Shown one piece after another: positions 47,714 through 58,735 of a stretch of DNA of 64,000 nt. The position numbers and the translations under genes were made by a program. How positions within the stretch are numbered: the stretch's first letter is position 1; each line of letters begins with the position of its first letter. The notes under the pieces were generated by a model that worked only from the letters and a program-made list of their open reading frames with translations, did not search any database and had not been told where the DNA came from. Source of the DNA: Acholoe squamosa (lineage: Eukaryota; Annelida; Polychaeta; Phyllodocida; Polynoidae); assembly GCA_949317995.1 (NCBI GenBank), contig OX439049.1, positions 66,081,247-66,145,246 on the forward strand. The letters run 5' to 3'.

Positions 47714-48805
47714 CTAAAGTGGTACAAAGTAGACAAAGACAGCCTGTAAACACATGCATACTTTCTGAAAATGAGTAAGTAGAGTAATAGATGTTTAACG
47801 CCATTTCGACAGCTATGGTAATATTCATTGCGAGAACTGAGTGAGTGAGTAATAGATGTTTAACGCCATTTCAACAGCTAAGGTCATATTCATGGTGAGA
47901 ACTACATTACACAATTTTACAGGGGAATGTGTCAGTGTCCACGCATATGTGCACCACACACATCCCGAGGGGATAGGAAAGAGGAGAAATAGACCCTTTT
48001 AAGTGGGCTAGGGAAGCCTGCTTTCTGTAAATGGTCAAATCCCACAAAATGAGGTCACACAGTGGAGTATCACACATGCTCCATATTTCCATTTCGTGTA
48101 CTTTTAGTTTTGGGATCAACTACCAGATAAAGAATGTCTTAATAAGCTCTTCATACTAGGAATCAGATGGGCAAGGTAGAATTCATTCCCTTGAAAACTA
48201 CAATGAGAGAAATAATATAACATATATGGCAGGTATGGTTTATGGGTGCAGCTTTCTGATCAACTAGCCAAACTGAATTTGTCACCATTTTCCTTCTAAT
48301 TAGAATATTCAAACACTTTTTAAGAGTTCCTGGTAAATAATACAACCAAAATATGTTCTGAAGTACACTGGAGAGGGAAGAGTTACGCATTTCAAGGGAA
48401 ACCTTTCTTTCAAATCTGTATGAGCAACATTTACAGATTTTATAGATTTGAGTTTGGATTTGGAACATGTAATCAATGGAACATTTTCTGTTTCCTAACA
48501 GAAAGCCATAAAAAAAGTCTTTCTTTTGTTTGTTTGGTTTCTGTTCTAAAATAAATGTACACTTAGTAAGAATACTTATTATCAGTATTGATAAAATTGC
48601 TTTAAGGTCTGCTTCCATTGCATCAGTCTGGTCTATTTTCTGTTAGTCCAACAGATTTTTACATGTGTGGAAAAAAACTTTCTGATTGACAAAAAATGGA
48701 GCAAACCAATGCAGTTGAACTGGCCAATTCATTTAAAAAATCCCCAGAGTACTCCATTGATTAGAACAGCAGTAAATTGACTTGGGCCAAAAAAGGTTGA
48801 CTTAC

Positions 48806-49118
48806 CCCTGTCCTCGACATGGAAGCGCTGGACTTCCCTGACTGCACTGCTACAATTAGATAGTGAGAAGCATACAGGAGGATCGGCAGTATGCTGAATG
48901 AAGACTTGGCCAAGTTTACCGCTTATGAAGCTGCCCCCTCTTGGATAGATAGAACCCCACTCGCTTCTGGTAACCAGAGCTGAGGTATCTGGTTTCTCAT
49001 CCCCTGGGACCCCATAGCGAGGACAGGTTTTGATTATGTTGTAAAGGTTCTCTCCAGGGGAGGCTGTTTCTCGCACATCTCTGTGGCCACGTATGACGTA
49101 ATCATCTGTCAGCCAGTC
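48806..49118 (-). CDS. PGRP gene 2, A3 exon
   Basis: 313 nt. The first half closes one domain (RGHRDVRETASPGENLYN) and the second opens the next (SALVTRSEWGSIYPRGG, GQVFIQHTADPPVCFS). Zinc positions are His to Gln and Cys to Ser. A change specific to this copy turns KTWPRYG into KTCPRYG near the domain end, which may weaken folding of that domain or simply be tolerated. Confidence 0.9.
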
Positions 49119-49208
49119 CTGGAGATATTAAGTACTGTCTTGATTAGGTACATAGAGCACTTTCTTTAGTAATTTGTTCTCTAAATATGCTTTTACTATT
49201 AGTTACTA

Positions 49209-49322
49209 TGAGTGTTTCTATAATAAACTATCCGTTGGCATACACTTGAATCACCGCCTTGCTCCTTCTTTCCCGAATAGTAAGGCCAGAACCACCATGT
49301 CCGTAAGACTAAAACCATTACA
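49209..49322 (+). mobile_element. 114-bp LTR tail in unit 2
   Basis: Same truncated LTR 3' end at the same site and with the same left junction (TTACTATTAGTTACTA) as in units 1 and 3. The shared breakpoint shows that the truncation happened before the units were amplified. Confidence 0.92.
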
Positions 49323-49342
49323 CTATTAAGGCCTATACTCAC

Positions 49343-49542
49343 ACCTGCATTGTCCAGAAAGTTCTTGACAGCATTGAGAGAGAGGTCATTTGGGACTGCT
49401 GTTTCAAAATTACCAATGAAGGCAATGCCATAAGACTTGGAGTTGTATCCGTATGTATGAGCACCAGTCCTGTTCCAGCCACGTCCCTCGTACATCCGTC
49501 CATCCTGTCCAACCAAGAAGCTGTAGCCGATATCATCCCATC
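49343..49542 (-). CDS. PGRP gene 2, B4 exon
   Basis: 200-nt central PGRP exon identical in protein to B3 and B5 (GYSFLVGQDGRMYEGRGW). The TTTAG acceptor and GTGAGT donor are kept. It pairs with exon A4 upstream (higher coordinates) to form a non-catalytic domain. Confidence 0.9.
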
Positions 49543-50634
49543 CTAAAGTGGTACAAAGTAGACAAAGACAGCCTGTAAACACATGCATACTTTCTGAAAA
49601 TGAGTAAGTAGAGTAATAGATGTTTAACGCCATTTCGACAGCTATGGTAATATTCATTGCGAGAACTGAGTGAGTGAGTAATAGATGTTTAACGCCATTT
49701 CAACAGCTAAGGTCATATTCATGGTGAGAACTACATTACACAATTTTACAGGGGAATGTGTCAGTGTCCACGCATATGTGCACCACACACATCCCGAGGG
49801 GATAGGAAAGAGGAGAAATAGACCCTTTTAAGTGGGCTAGGGAAGCCTGCTTTCTGTAAATGGTCAAATCCCACAAAATGAGGTCACACAGTGGAGTATC
49901 ACACATGCTCCATATTTCCATTTCATGTACTTTTAGTTTTGGGATCAACTACCAGATAAAGAATGTCTTAATAAGCTCTTCATACTAGGAATCAGATGGG
50001 CAAGGTAGAATTCATTCCCTTGAAAACTACAATGAGAGAAATAATATAACATATATGGCAGGTATGGTTTATGGGTGCAGCTTTCTGATCAACTAGCCAA
50101 ACTGAATTTGTCACCATTTTCCTTCTAATTAGAATATTCAAACACTTTCTAAGAGTTCCTGGTGAATAATACAACCAAAATATGTTCTGAAGTACACTGG
50201 AGAGGGAAGAGTTACGCATTTCAAGGGAAACCTTTCTTTCAAATCTGTATGAGCAACATTTACAGATTTTATAGATTTGAGTTTGGATTTGGAACATGTA
50301 ATCAATGGAACATTTTCTGTTTCCTAACAGAAAGCCATAAAAAAAGTCTTTCTTTTGTTTGTTTGGTTTCTGTTCTAAAATAAATGTACACTTAGTAAGA
50401 ATACTTATTATCAGTATTGATAAAATTGCTTTAAGGTCTGCTTTCATTGCATCAGTCTGGTCTATTTTCTGTTAGTCCAACAGATTTTTACATGTGTGGA
50501 AAAAAACTTTCTGATTGACAAAAAATGGAGCAAACCAATGCAGTTGAACTGGCCAATTCATTTAAAAAATCCCCAGAGTACTCCATTGATTAGAACAGCA
50601 GTAAATTGACTTGGGCCAAAAAAGGTTGACTTAC

Positions 50635-50947
50635 CCCTGTCCTCGACATGGAAGCGCTGGACTTCCCTGACTGCACTGCTACAATTAGATAGTGAGAAGC
50701 ATACAGGAGGATCGGCAGTATGCTGAATGAAGACTTGGCCAAGTTTACCGCTTATGAAGCTGCCCCCTCTTGGATAGATAGAACCCCACTCGCTTCTGGT
50801 AACCAGAGCTGAGGTATCTTGTTTCTCATCCCCTGGGACCCCATAGCGAGGCCAGGTTTTGATTATGTTGTAAAGGTTCTCTCCAGGGGAGGCTGTTTCT
50901 CGCACATCTCTGTGGCCACGTATGACGTAATCATCTGTCAGCCAGTC
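50635..50947 (-). CDS. PGRP gene 2, A4 exon
   Basis: 313 nt with the same architecture as A3. The linker reads GDEKQDTSALVTRSEWGS, where the other copies have GDEKPDTS, a Pro to Gln change. Zinc positions are Gln (FIQHTA) and Ser (TASPG). The splice phases keep the chain of domains in frame. Confidence 0.9.
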
Positions 50948-51037
50948 CTGGAGATATTAAGTACTGTCTTGATTAGGTACATAGAGCACTTTCTTTAGTA
51001 ATTTGTTCTCTAAATATGCTTTTACTATTAGTTACTA

Positions 51038-51151
51038 TGAGTGTTTCTATAATAAACTATCCGTTGGCATACACTTGAATCACTGCCTTGCTCCTTCTTT
51101 CCCGAATAGTAAGGCCCGAACCACCATGTCCGTAAGACTAAAACCATTACA
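51038..51151 (+). mobile_element. 114-bp LTR tail in unit 3
   Basis: Third copy of the truncated LTR end, flanked on the right by CTATTAAGGCC. The A5-proximal intron, 1.8 kb away, carries the full-length element at the equivalent site. Confidence 0.92.
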
Positions 51152-51171
51152 CTATTAAGGCCTATACTCAC

Positions 51172-51371
51172 ACCTGCATTGTCCAGAAAGTTCTTGACAG
51201 CATTGAGAGAGAGGTCATTTGGGACTGCTGTTTCAAAATTACCAATGAAGGCAATGCCATAAGACTTGGAGTTGTATCCGTATGTATGAGCACCAGTCCT
51301 GTTCCAGCCACGTCCCTCGTACATCCGTCCATCCTGTCCAACCAAGAAGCTGTAGCCGATATCATCCCATC
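51172..51371 (-). CDS. PGRP gene 2, B5 exon
   Basis: 200-nt central PGRP exon, with YEGRGWNRTGAHTYGYN. It completes the first whole domain visible in the window, together with A5. Sequence and boundaries match B3 and B4. Confidence 0.9.
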
Positions 51372-52463
51372 CTAAAGTGGTACAAAGTAGACAAAGACAG
51401 CCTGTAAACACATGCATACTTTCTGAAAATGAGTAAGTAGAGTAATAGATGTTTAACGCCATTTCGACAGCTATGGTAATATTCATTGCGAGAACTGAGT
51501 GAGTGAGTAATAGATGTTTAACGCCATTTCAACAGCTAAGGTCATATTCATGGTGAGAACTACATTACACAATTTTACAGGGGAATGTGTCAGTGTCCAC
51601 GCATATGTGCACCACACACATCCCGAGGGGATAGGAAAGAGGAGAAATAGACCCTTTTAAGTGGGCTAGGGAAGCCTGCTTTCTGTAAATGGTCAAATCC
51701 CACAAAATGAGGTCACACAGTGGAGTATCACACATGCTCCATATTTCCATTTCATGTACTTTTAGTTTTGGGATCAACTACCAGATAAAGAATGTCTTAA
51801 TAAGCTCTTCATACTAGGAATCAGATGGGCAAGGTAGAATTCATTCCCTTGAAAACTACAATGAGAGAAATAATATAACATATATGGCAGGTATGGTTTA
51901 TGGGTGCAGCTTTCTGATCAACTAGCCAAACTGAATTTGTCACCATTTTCCTTCTAATTAGAATATTCAAACACTTTTTAAGAGTTCCTGGTAAATAATA
52001 CAACCAAAATATGTTCTGAAGTACACTGGAGAGGGAAGAGTTACGCATTTCAAGGGAAACCTTTCTTTCAAATCTGTATGAGCAACATTTACAGATTTTA
52101 TAGATTTGAGTTTGGATTTGGAACATGTAATCAATGGAACATTTTCTGTTTCCTAACAGAAAGCCATAAAAAAAGTCTTTCTTTTGTTTGTTTGGTTTCT
52201 GTTCTAAAATAAATGTACACTTAGTAAGAATACTTATTATCAGTATTGATAAAATTGCTTTAAGGTCTGCTTCCATTGCATCAGTCTGGTCTATTTTCTG
52301 TTAGTCCAACAGATTTTTACATGTGTGGAAAAAAACTTTCTGATTGACAAAAAATGGAGCAAACCAATGCAGTTGAACTGGCCAATTAATTTGAAAAATC
52401 CCCAGAGTACTCCATTGATTAGAACAGCAGTAAATTGACTTGGGCCAAAAAAGGTTGACTTAC

Positions 52464-52776
52464 CCCTGTCCTCGACATGGAAGCGCTGGACTTCCCTGAC
52501 TGCACTGCTACAATTAGATAGTGAGAAGCATACAGGAGGATCGGCAGTATGCTGAATGAAGACTTGGCCAAGTTTACCGCTTATGAAGCTGCCCCCTCTT
52601 GGATAGATAGAACCCCACTCGCTTCTGGTAACCAGAGCTGAGGTATCTGGTTTCTCATCCCCTGGGACCCCATAGCGAGGCCAGGTTTTGATTATGTTGT
52701 AAAGGTTCTCTCCAGGGGAGGCTGTTTCTCGCACATCTCTGTGGCCACGTATGACGTAATCATCTGTCAGCCAGTC
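52464..52776 (-). CDS. PGRP gene 2, A5 exon (most 5' exon in window)
   Basis: 313 nt between CTCCAG|GACTGG and CAGGG|GTAAGT. It begins with the end of a further domain (DWLTDDYVIRGHRDV, TASPG), so at least one more B exon exists upstream on the minus strand, beyond the retroelements at 53044 onwards. The second half opens the next domain (SALVTRSEWGSIYPRGG, FIQHTADPP). The gene therefore encodes at least four complete domains plus part of a fifth. Signal peptide and start are outside the window. Confidence 0.9.
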
Positions 52777-53043
52777 CTGGAGATATTAAGTACTGTCTTG
52801 ATTAGGTACATAGAGCACTTTCTTTAGTAATTTGTTCTCTAAATATGCTTTTACTATTATATTGGTTATTAATGCCAATCAGGATTGATTCTCACAATGT
52901 TAGGATCTTCGTTATATCTTAAATACCTGATGTATACTGCGCTTTATGTCATCTCAACTTGATACTGATATACACTCCTCTACTATTGAAATGGAACTTA
53001 AATGTTTAAAAACATACTGAACAGAATATGTCCACAGTCCTAT

Positions 53044-53417
53044 TGTAGAGGTACGTTGATACATAACCATAGCGTTGGGTACCGTCTGGTGTGGCGGGTG
53101 AGTCGAGTCGTCGGATGTTCCTCAGGTTCCGGATAGGTGGCAGCACCAATCCGGGTCTGTGGGGACATCTGACGGCGAACACCTAGGTTCTTATATAAAG
53201 ACCGGGGCTCAGCCGCTACGTCAGAGGCCCTTCTGGCCTCCGATCATGTAAGACCTTTTTCTAATATCTAATAGCTGCCCTATCACCAACTACCGGGTAG
53301 CCGTGAGTGTTTCTATAATAAACTATCCGTTGGCATTCACTTGAATCACCGCCTTGCTCCTTCTTTCCCGAATAGTAAGGCCCGAACCACCAGGTCCGTA
53401 AGACTAAAACCATTACA
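53044..53417 (+). repeat. 5' LTR of the Gypsy element, 374 bp
   Basis: Begins TGTAGAGGTACG and ends CCATTACA (TG...CA ends). It has a TATA box TTATATAAAG (53191-53200) and AATAAA (53317-53322), giving the expected promoter and polyadenylation order. It matches the solo LTR at 38859-39233 and the three 114-bp tails. Confidence 0.93.
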
Positions 53418-53418
53418 C

Positions 53419-53434
53419 TGGTGCCGTGACCAGT
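53419..53434 (+). promoter_or_regulatory. Primer-binding-like site
   Basis: TGGTGCCGTGACCAG starts one base after the LTR. TGG-initial sequence complementary to a tRNA 3' end at this place is the usual minus-strand primer-binding site. I cannot assign the primer tRNA from the sequence alone. Confidence 0.6.
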
Positions 53435-56376
53435 TAATTCTGGTGTATAGCCTGGACGTTATAACGTCCGAACGGCTAGTACATGGGTTAGATAGCCTCG
53501 CGGAAGCTAACCCTGAAGGGCAATCGGTTGCCCAGGAGAATGGCAATGGGTCATTGTTGATCCATACCCATTCGAACTCCCGAGATGCAGACTCTGCATC
53601 TTGGAGAGATCCTGAACCTCACTATAAAATGGATAGTGAGGAGAACATACCAGACTCTGTACGGAGGGAACAATCCATACAGAGACAGGGTAATTTGATG
53701 AGTCAACAATCACTTGTTGATGAATTAAGTAATTCGATGTTCGAAGTTGGTGGTAGCACTAACCCAGAACATCCGGCACCTATGCCAAAGAGGATTACGT
53801 TTGGAAAACTACCATACAGTATACCCAGACCCAGACTACCGATATTAGATTACAGCGCCATAGACGGCGACGTAACCTAGGCGGTACCAGAAGGTGAGGA
53901 ATTTAAACAACCGGATGTCCTGTTGTTAAACGAAACCTATGTTACTTTGAACAAGAATCTGAATACCTTGATCAAAGCGAAGGATGAAGTAATTAATGAA
54001 AAATTACATCTAGAAGAAGACTTAATCGGTATGCGAAATGAATTCGAAACCAGAAAGAGTGAGTACATGAAAGAATTAGAAAGTGAAGCAATAAAACTTT
54101 AGGAAATGAGAAAGTCATTCAATAAAGAATATGACAATAGACACACTCGTATCCAGACATACATGGATACGAATGATCAATTAAGTCTTGATAAGGCAAA
54201 TTACGAATCCGAAATAAGCCGATATCAAAGCGAATTGGAGGAATTGAAACTTCAGTGCAGCAAACAAGCTGAAGACAATGAAACTATCCGGGTGGGCATT
54301 ATAGCTTATGATAAACAACTGGAAGAGGATAGACAGAAACTCACGAATGAGCTTCAGGAATTGCAAACTACTGCAATAACCCTAGATAAATATGTAGAAG
54401 CCGCACAATTGACTATAGGTACTATAGATCCAAATGTGGTCTCTACAATGTTGGCAAAATCATCCCAAGATGTAACTCCCACCAGATTCAACCCATTCGT
54501 TGCCGATGGGGCTGATAAAAATGTAGTATCTGGAATCTATAAGAAACCGGATAACACCGCGGCCAGCGGAATGAGTATCCAAAATAGTAATTGCCCACAA
54601 GGGACTACTAATAAAGGATCTACGAACAGTGCATCTACACCTCAAGCTCCGGTGCTTGATACTGTAGGCCCTGCACCACCGATACCGGATTTGAGTCATA
54701 AGATTAAAGCGACTCACGTCAGTGCAACTAGTGTATATAATACTACACCAGTAGCTCAACCGCAAGTACCGGGACCACCGAGAAATATACTAACTCCACC
54801 ATCGTATTTTTCTCAACCCGGTCATAGCACACCAGCAGGTGCAAGATTGCCTAACCCGCCTTCAGGTCAGAGCAATGTTCCTAATGATGGACGATTCCCT
54901 AGACCGAATCCCCCACAACCTAATGTGACAGGTGGTACGTATCTATCAAGAACAACTCCCTATGGATATAGGAATAACTATAATCCGACAGGAGGAAGTA
55001 ACTACCAATATGGTAATACATATAACCAGGGATGGAATCAAAATAATTCCTACCCCAGGTATGTACTTCCGGAACAACTGGAAATGCAAGTTATGGAGTG
55101 GGATATCCTAATGGTGCTTCCGGGAACTACCCCAATGGTGGTCTCCCTGGAGGTAATCCCCCAGGTGGTCCTGGAGGATCCGGATCCGGAGGATCAGGAT
55201 CGGGAGGAGATGGCAGGAAGCCAAACAGGAGAACTTCCATGCCTGCAGGGATGCAAAACATCTTTGATAGAAGCCAATGTATCCAAAATCTGGGCATTGA
55301 CTGCTACCGGAAAGGAGCAGATGGCATGGAAGTCATGAACTGGAGCATGCGAGAAGCAGATAGACTACGAGGATGTAATAATCCGGCACGTAGGCAAGCA
55401 AGGATACCCCCTCCATATGATTCGAATGATCCATGGAAGGATAGGTATCAGGCTTTTGTCGATGAAGTCAACTGTAGTGGTTGGACAAAAGAAGAAGCTC
55501 TGCCTTATCTGATCTGTTGGTTGAATAAAGGTGGAAAAGTAGCCCTCAATCAATGGAGAGCAGCATATGGAATATACGGCACCTATGATCAATTGGTCGA
55601 GTGTGCCGCGTACCTGTTTGGTTCGATCGTTAGAGAAGACCCATGGGTAAGCTTTAAGAAGAGGACACAGAAACCTAAAGAATCTCATAAAGTCTTTGGT
55701 TTGGAGCTACAGGACTTGCTATCGAAAGCACGTCCAAATTGGGCTCATGATGATGACTGCTATCTGCAAGAATCCGGATCACAAGCAAGTAGTTTGGGAT
55801 TCTTGGAAGGATGACACATCCTTCAGTGACCTCTTCATATCAATCGATGGACACAATATGAAGAAAAGGTTGGTGGGTCTAGGACCTAACCCGGTACGAG
55901 CAGCTCCTTTGCAATACAGAGGCTCCCCTGCTCAGGTATATGAAACTTTCCAATTAGCTCCGGTTGATTTACAGGAGGCTGATCAGGAAGAGGAATATGT
56001 CTCTGATGAAAATGGAGAGTATATTGGATCAGTCAAGGTAGCTGGAAAGTATTACTGACAGAAACGGTATAGGAAAGTACATCCGAAAGGAAGGGGAGGG
56101 TCCGTTGCTAATAAAATGGCTTCCGGACCAATTCAAGGTTGTAATGTGACCCCTACGGTCACTCCTACCATAGCAGCCGCTGCTGTTCTGACTAATATGA
56201 TGGAGACATTGATAGCCGGATTGACAGAGGCTTTGAAAAGACCTAGAGTTGATAAATCTCAAAGGAGATGTTTCAGATGCCAGAAATTAGGACACTACGC
56301 GTCCGAATGTATGGCTGAGAAGCCTGTCCCCCATAGACAGGAAGGTGTCTCTGGTATAATAGCAGAGGAAAACTAA
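53435..56376 (+). pseudogene. Gypsy gag region, broken
   Basis: One frame runs from within the LTR to 55338, with in-frame TAG codons at 53878-53880 and 54100-54102. It is Glu/Lys-rich and coiled-coil-like around 53960-54420, then Pro/Gly/Asn-rich. The capsid-like part (WSMREADRLRG, WLNKGGKVALNQWRAAYG) continues in another frame at 55098-55814, then returns to the first frame from about 55696. A TGA follows at 56056. The nucleocapsid end (56116-56376) has the CCHC zinc knuckle CFRCQKLGHYASEC. Several independent breaks mean no intact Gag is made here. Confidence 0.88.
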
Positions 56377-56412
56377 GGAGGGGTCCCCCTATGGGCAGAG
56401 AAGGGGATCCCA

Positions 56413-58554
56413 GTGACAAATCTTGCCATAATATCACCATCCGTAACGATAGTTCGCATGAAGTCGCCTAACACCGAGGTGGTTGTAGACACCCGGAAGG
56501 TTAGGGAAGCTGATATGACAGGTGCCCAGGGAGCACAGGGGAAACCCGATATCGAGGTAGGCAGCTATGATTTAGCCAGGGTTGGTAGTGCCCACCTACC
56601 CCCGGGTCATCCTTGTTCGGAATACCTCAAAGGATGTGGATCGACTCCAGGTGTGAACAATGACGTTCCAATCGTCACGGACACGCCCTCTGTTCTAAAC
56701 GGAAGGCGGTGGTATGTTTGCCTCACTGTTAACGGAAGATCTGCCGAATTTCTTATGGATACGGGTGCTAGCCACTCCTGTATCTCCAAGAGGTTCTATG
56801 ACCTTATTCCGAATGAACATGATACTCTCAAATTGGGAGGAAGTTTTCAAACGGCCGATGGCAGTACTATGCAAACGTATGGAAGAACTTGTGTGAAGTT
56901 GCAATTGGATGGAATGCATGACTATGTCATGAGCGCCACCGTTGCGGATATAGCGGATGAGGGGATACTCGGGTTGGATTTCACATCCCTGTATGGGGTG
57001 GTTTTAGAACCACAATCAGGAGAGTTGAGTGTGAAATACCCGTATCCTGTAAAGGTTAGGTGTGTACTGAGACAAGTAAGCAGTATGGCTAGTGTAGCAC
57101 ACACTGTGCGAATTCCCGCAGGTGTAGCCTGTGATGTGCTCGTAAGAAGCGATCCCGCAATGCACAATAAGGCTGCAGTGATAGAACCGGATGTAGTTAC
57201 TTTGTCAAGTATCGGATTAACTTCTGTAGACACTATAGTAGCAAATGCATCCTGGTCGGTAGTACCTGTTTCCAATACTGGAAACACTATTATCTACCTG
57301 AAAAAGGGACAAGTTTTTGGAAACGTGACTCTTTCGGAAACTGTAATGGATAGTAAGTTAAACTTACAGAAGGTAACAGAAGACGATGAAATTTCGGATG
57401 ACTTGCTTAAGTTGTATGAAGAAACTTCATTAGAAGATCCGGAACACCGGAAAGAGTTTTATGATATGCTCTGTCAGTATAGGACTGCCTTTGCCAAACC
57501 TGGTGAAAAACTAGGTACGACAAATAAGGTAGTACACAAAATAGATACTGGAGATGCGGAACCCTTGAAAATACCGTATAGGCGGTTACCTTTAGCGAAA
57601 AAGAGAGTAGCTGAAGAGGAAATAAACAAGATGTTGGAACAGGATGTAATAGTCCCATCCAATAGCCCATGGAGTAGTCCTGTATGTATGGTAACAAAAA
57701 AAGATGGTACTATACGCTTTTGCATAGACTACAGGACGTTGAATGGAGTAACGAAAAAGAATTTATATCCATTACCGAGGATAGATGAATCCATTGACTC
57801 CTTAGGAGGTAACAGTTGGTTTTGCACCCAAGACTTGCAATCAGGATATTGGCAAGTGGGAATGAATCCATCAGATATGGAAAAGACAGCATTTTCGAGT
57901 CATATTGGACTATTCCAATATAATGTAATGCCGTTTGGTTTGTGCAATGCACCAGCTACATTTGAAGCAATGATGGAAACTATATTAAGTAATCTATTGT
58001 GGAAAAGATGTCTTGTATATCTTGACAATGTAATAGTCTTCGGAAAAACATTCGAAGAGTGTTTTAACAATCTCAAATTGGTATTAGAACGTATCATTTC
58101 CAATGGTCTCAAATTGAAACCCAAGAAATGCCACATGTTTAGAAAGTCCATAAATTATTTGGGCCGCATCATTAGTGATGAAGGAATAAAAGCGGATCCC
58201 GATAAAATCGAGTCAGTAACGAATTGGAATAGACCTAAAACATCCTTTTTAGGATTCTGTTCCTATTACAGGGAATTTATTCCGAATTATTCTAGAGTCA
58301 GTTACCCATTACAAGTAATAGCTAACTGGACTCCAGTAAGTACCAAGGAAAAATTTCCTTGGACGCATGAACAGGAATCTACTTTTCAAAAGCTAAAAGA
58401 TCTGTTCACGAGTACTCCCGTATTGCAATATCCGAATGAAACGGATCATTTTAAATACTGGATACAGATGCTAGTAATGACAGCATTGGTGCAGCTCTCT
58501 CGCAAGTCCAAAATGGGAGAGAGGTACCCATTGCCTTTGCCAGCAATACACTGA
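56413..58554 (+). pseudogene. Gypsy pol: protease and reverse transcriptase
   Basis: An open frame of 713 codons contains the aspartic protease motif FLMDTGASHSC (DTGAS at 56758-56772). RT follows, with RFCIDYRTLNGVTKKNLYPL, FCTQDLQSGYWQV and MPFGLCNAPATFEAMM. The catalytic box reads YLDN (58018-58029): the second Asp of YLDD is Asn (AAT at 58027-58029), which should abolish polymerisation. After the RT thumb and connection a frameshift near 58455 takes the frame out of RNase H, so the last ~30 codons are out of frame. Confidence 0.92.
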
Positions 58555-58735
58555 GTAGAACTCAGCGGAATTACTGCACAACCAAAAGAGAATTGTTGGC
58601 AGTAGTTGTGTATACAAAGAAGTTCAAACATTTTCTGTGGGGAACGAACTTTACTTTATGTACGGATCATTCCTCTTTAAGATGGTTATTGAACTTCCGA
58701 AGGTATGCTAGGTCGATGGCTGGCCCACTTATCTG
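58450..58735 (+). pseudogene. Gypsy RNase H segment in a shifted frame
   Basis: In a different frame from both flanking pol ORFs this stretch encodes RNase H-like motifs (LDTDASNDSIGAALS, then CTDHSSLRWLL). It connects to pol by frameshifts near 58455 and 58705. No start codon or complete ORF of its own supports translation, so it is read as a damaged part of pol. Confidence 0.8.

Larger units (their letters stand above)
47290..52776 (-). repeat. Three tandem 1829-bp units of the PGRP gene 2 domain cassette
   Basis: Exon A starts at 47289, 49118, 50947 and 52776 are exactly 1829 bp apart. The units (47290-49118, 49119-50947, 50948-52776) differ by only scattered substitutions, introns included. 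Each holds one B exon, one A exon, a duplicated ~60-bp intron segment (GTAATAGATGTTTAACGCCA twice) and a 114-bp LTR tail. One unit adds one PGRP domain (171 codons) in frame, because all A-to-A boundaries are phase 0. Near-identity of introns implies very recent duplication, ongoing conversion, or an assembly artefact. Confidence 0.93.

Noticed and set aside
47370-47828. 152-codon ORFs starting MNITIAVEMAL, as complete PGRP proteins (also at 49199 and 51028)
   Set aside because: Only the central 66 codons (the B exon) are coding. Both ends run into introns, and the last part is translated LTR tail. Splice signals define the exon.
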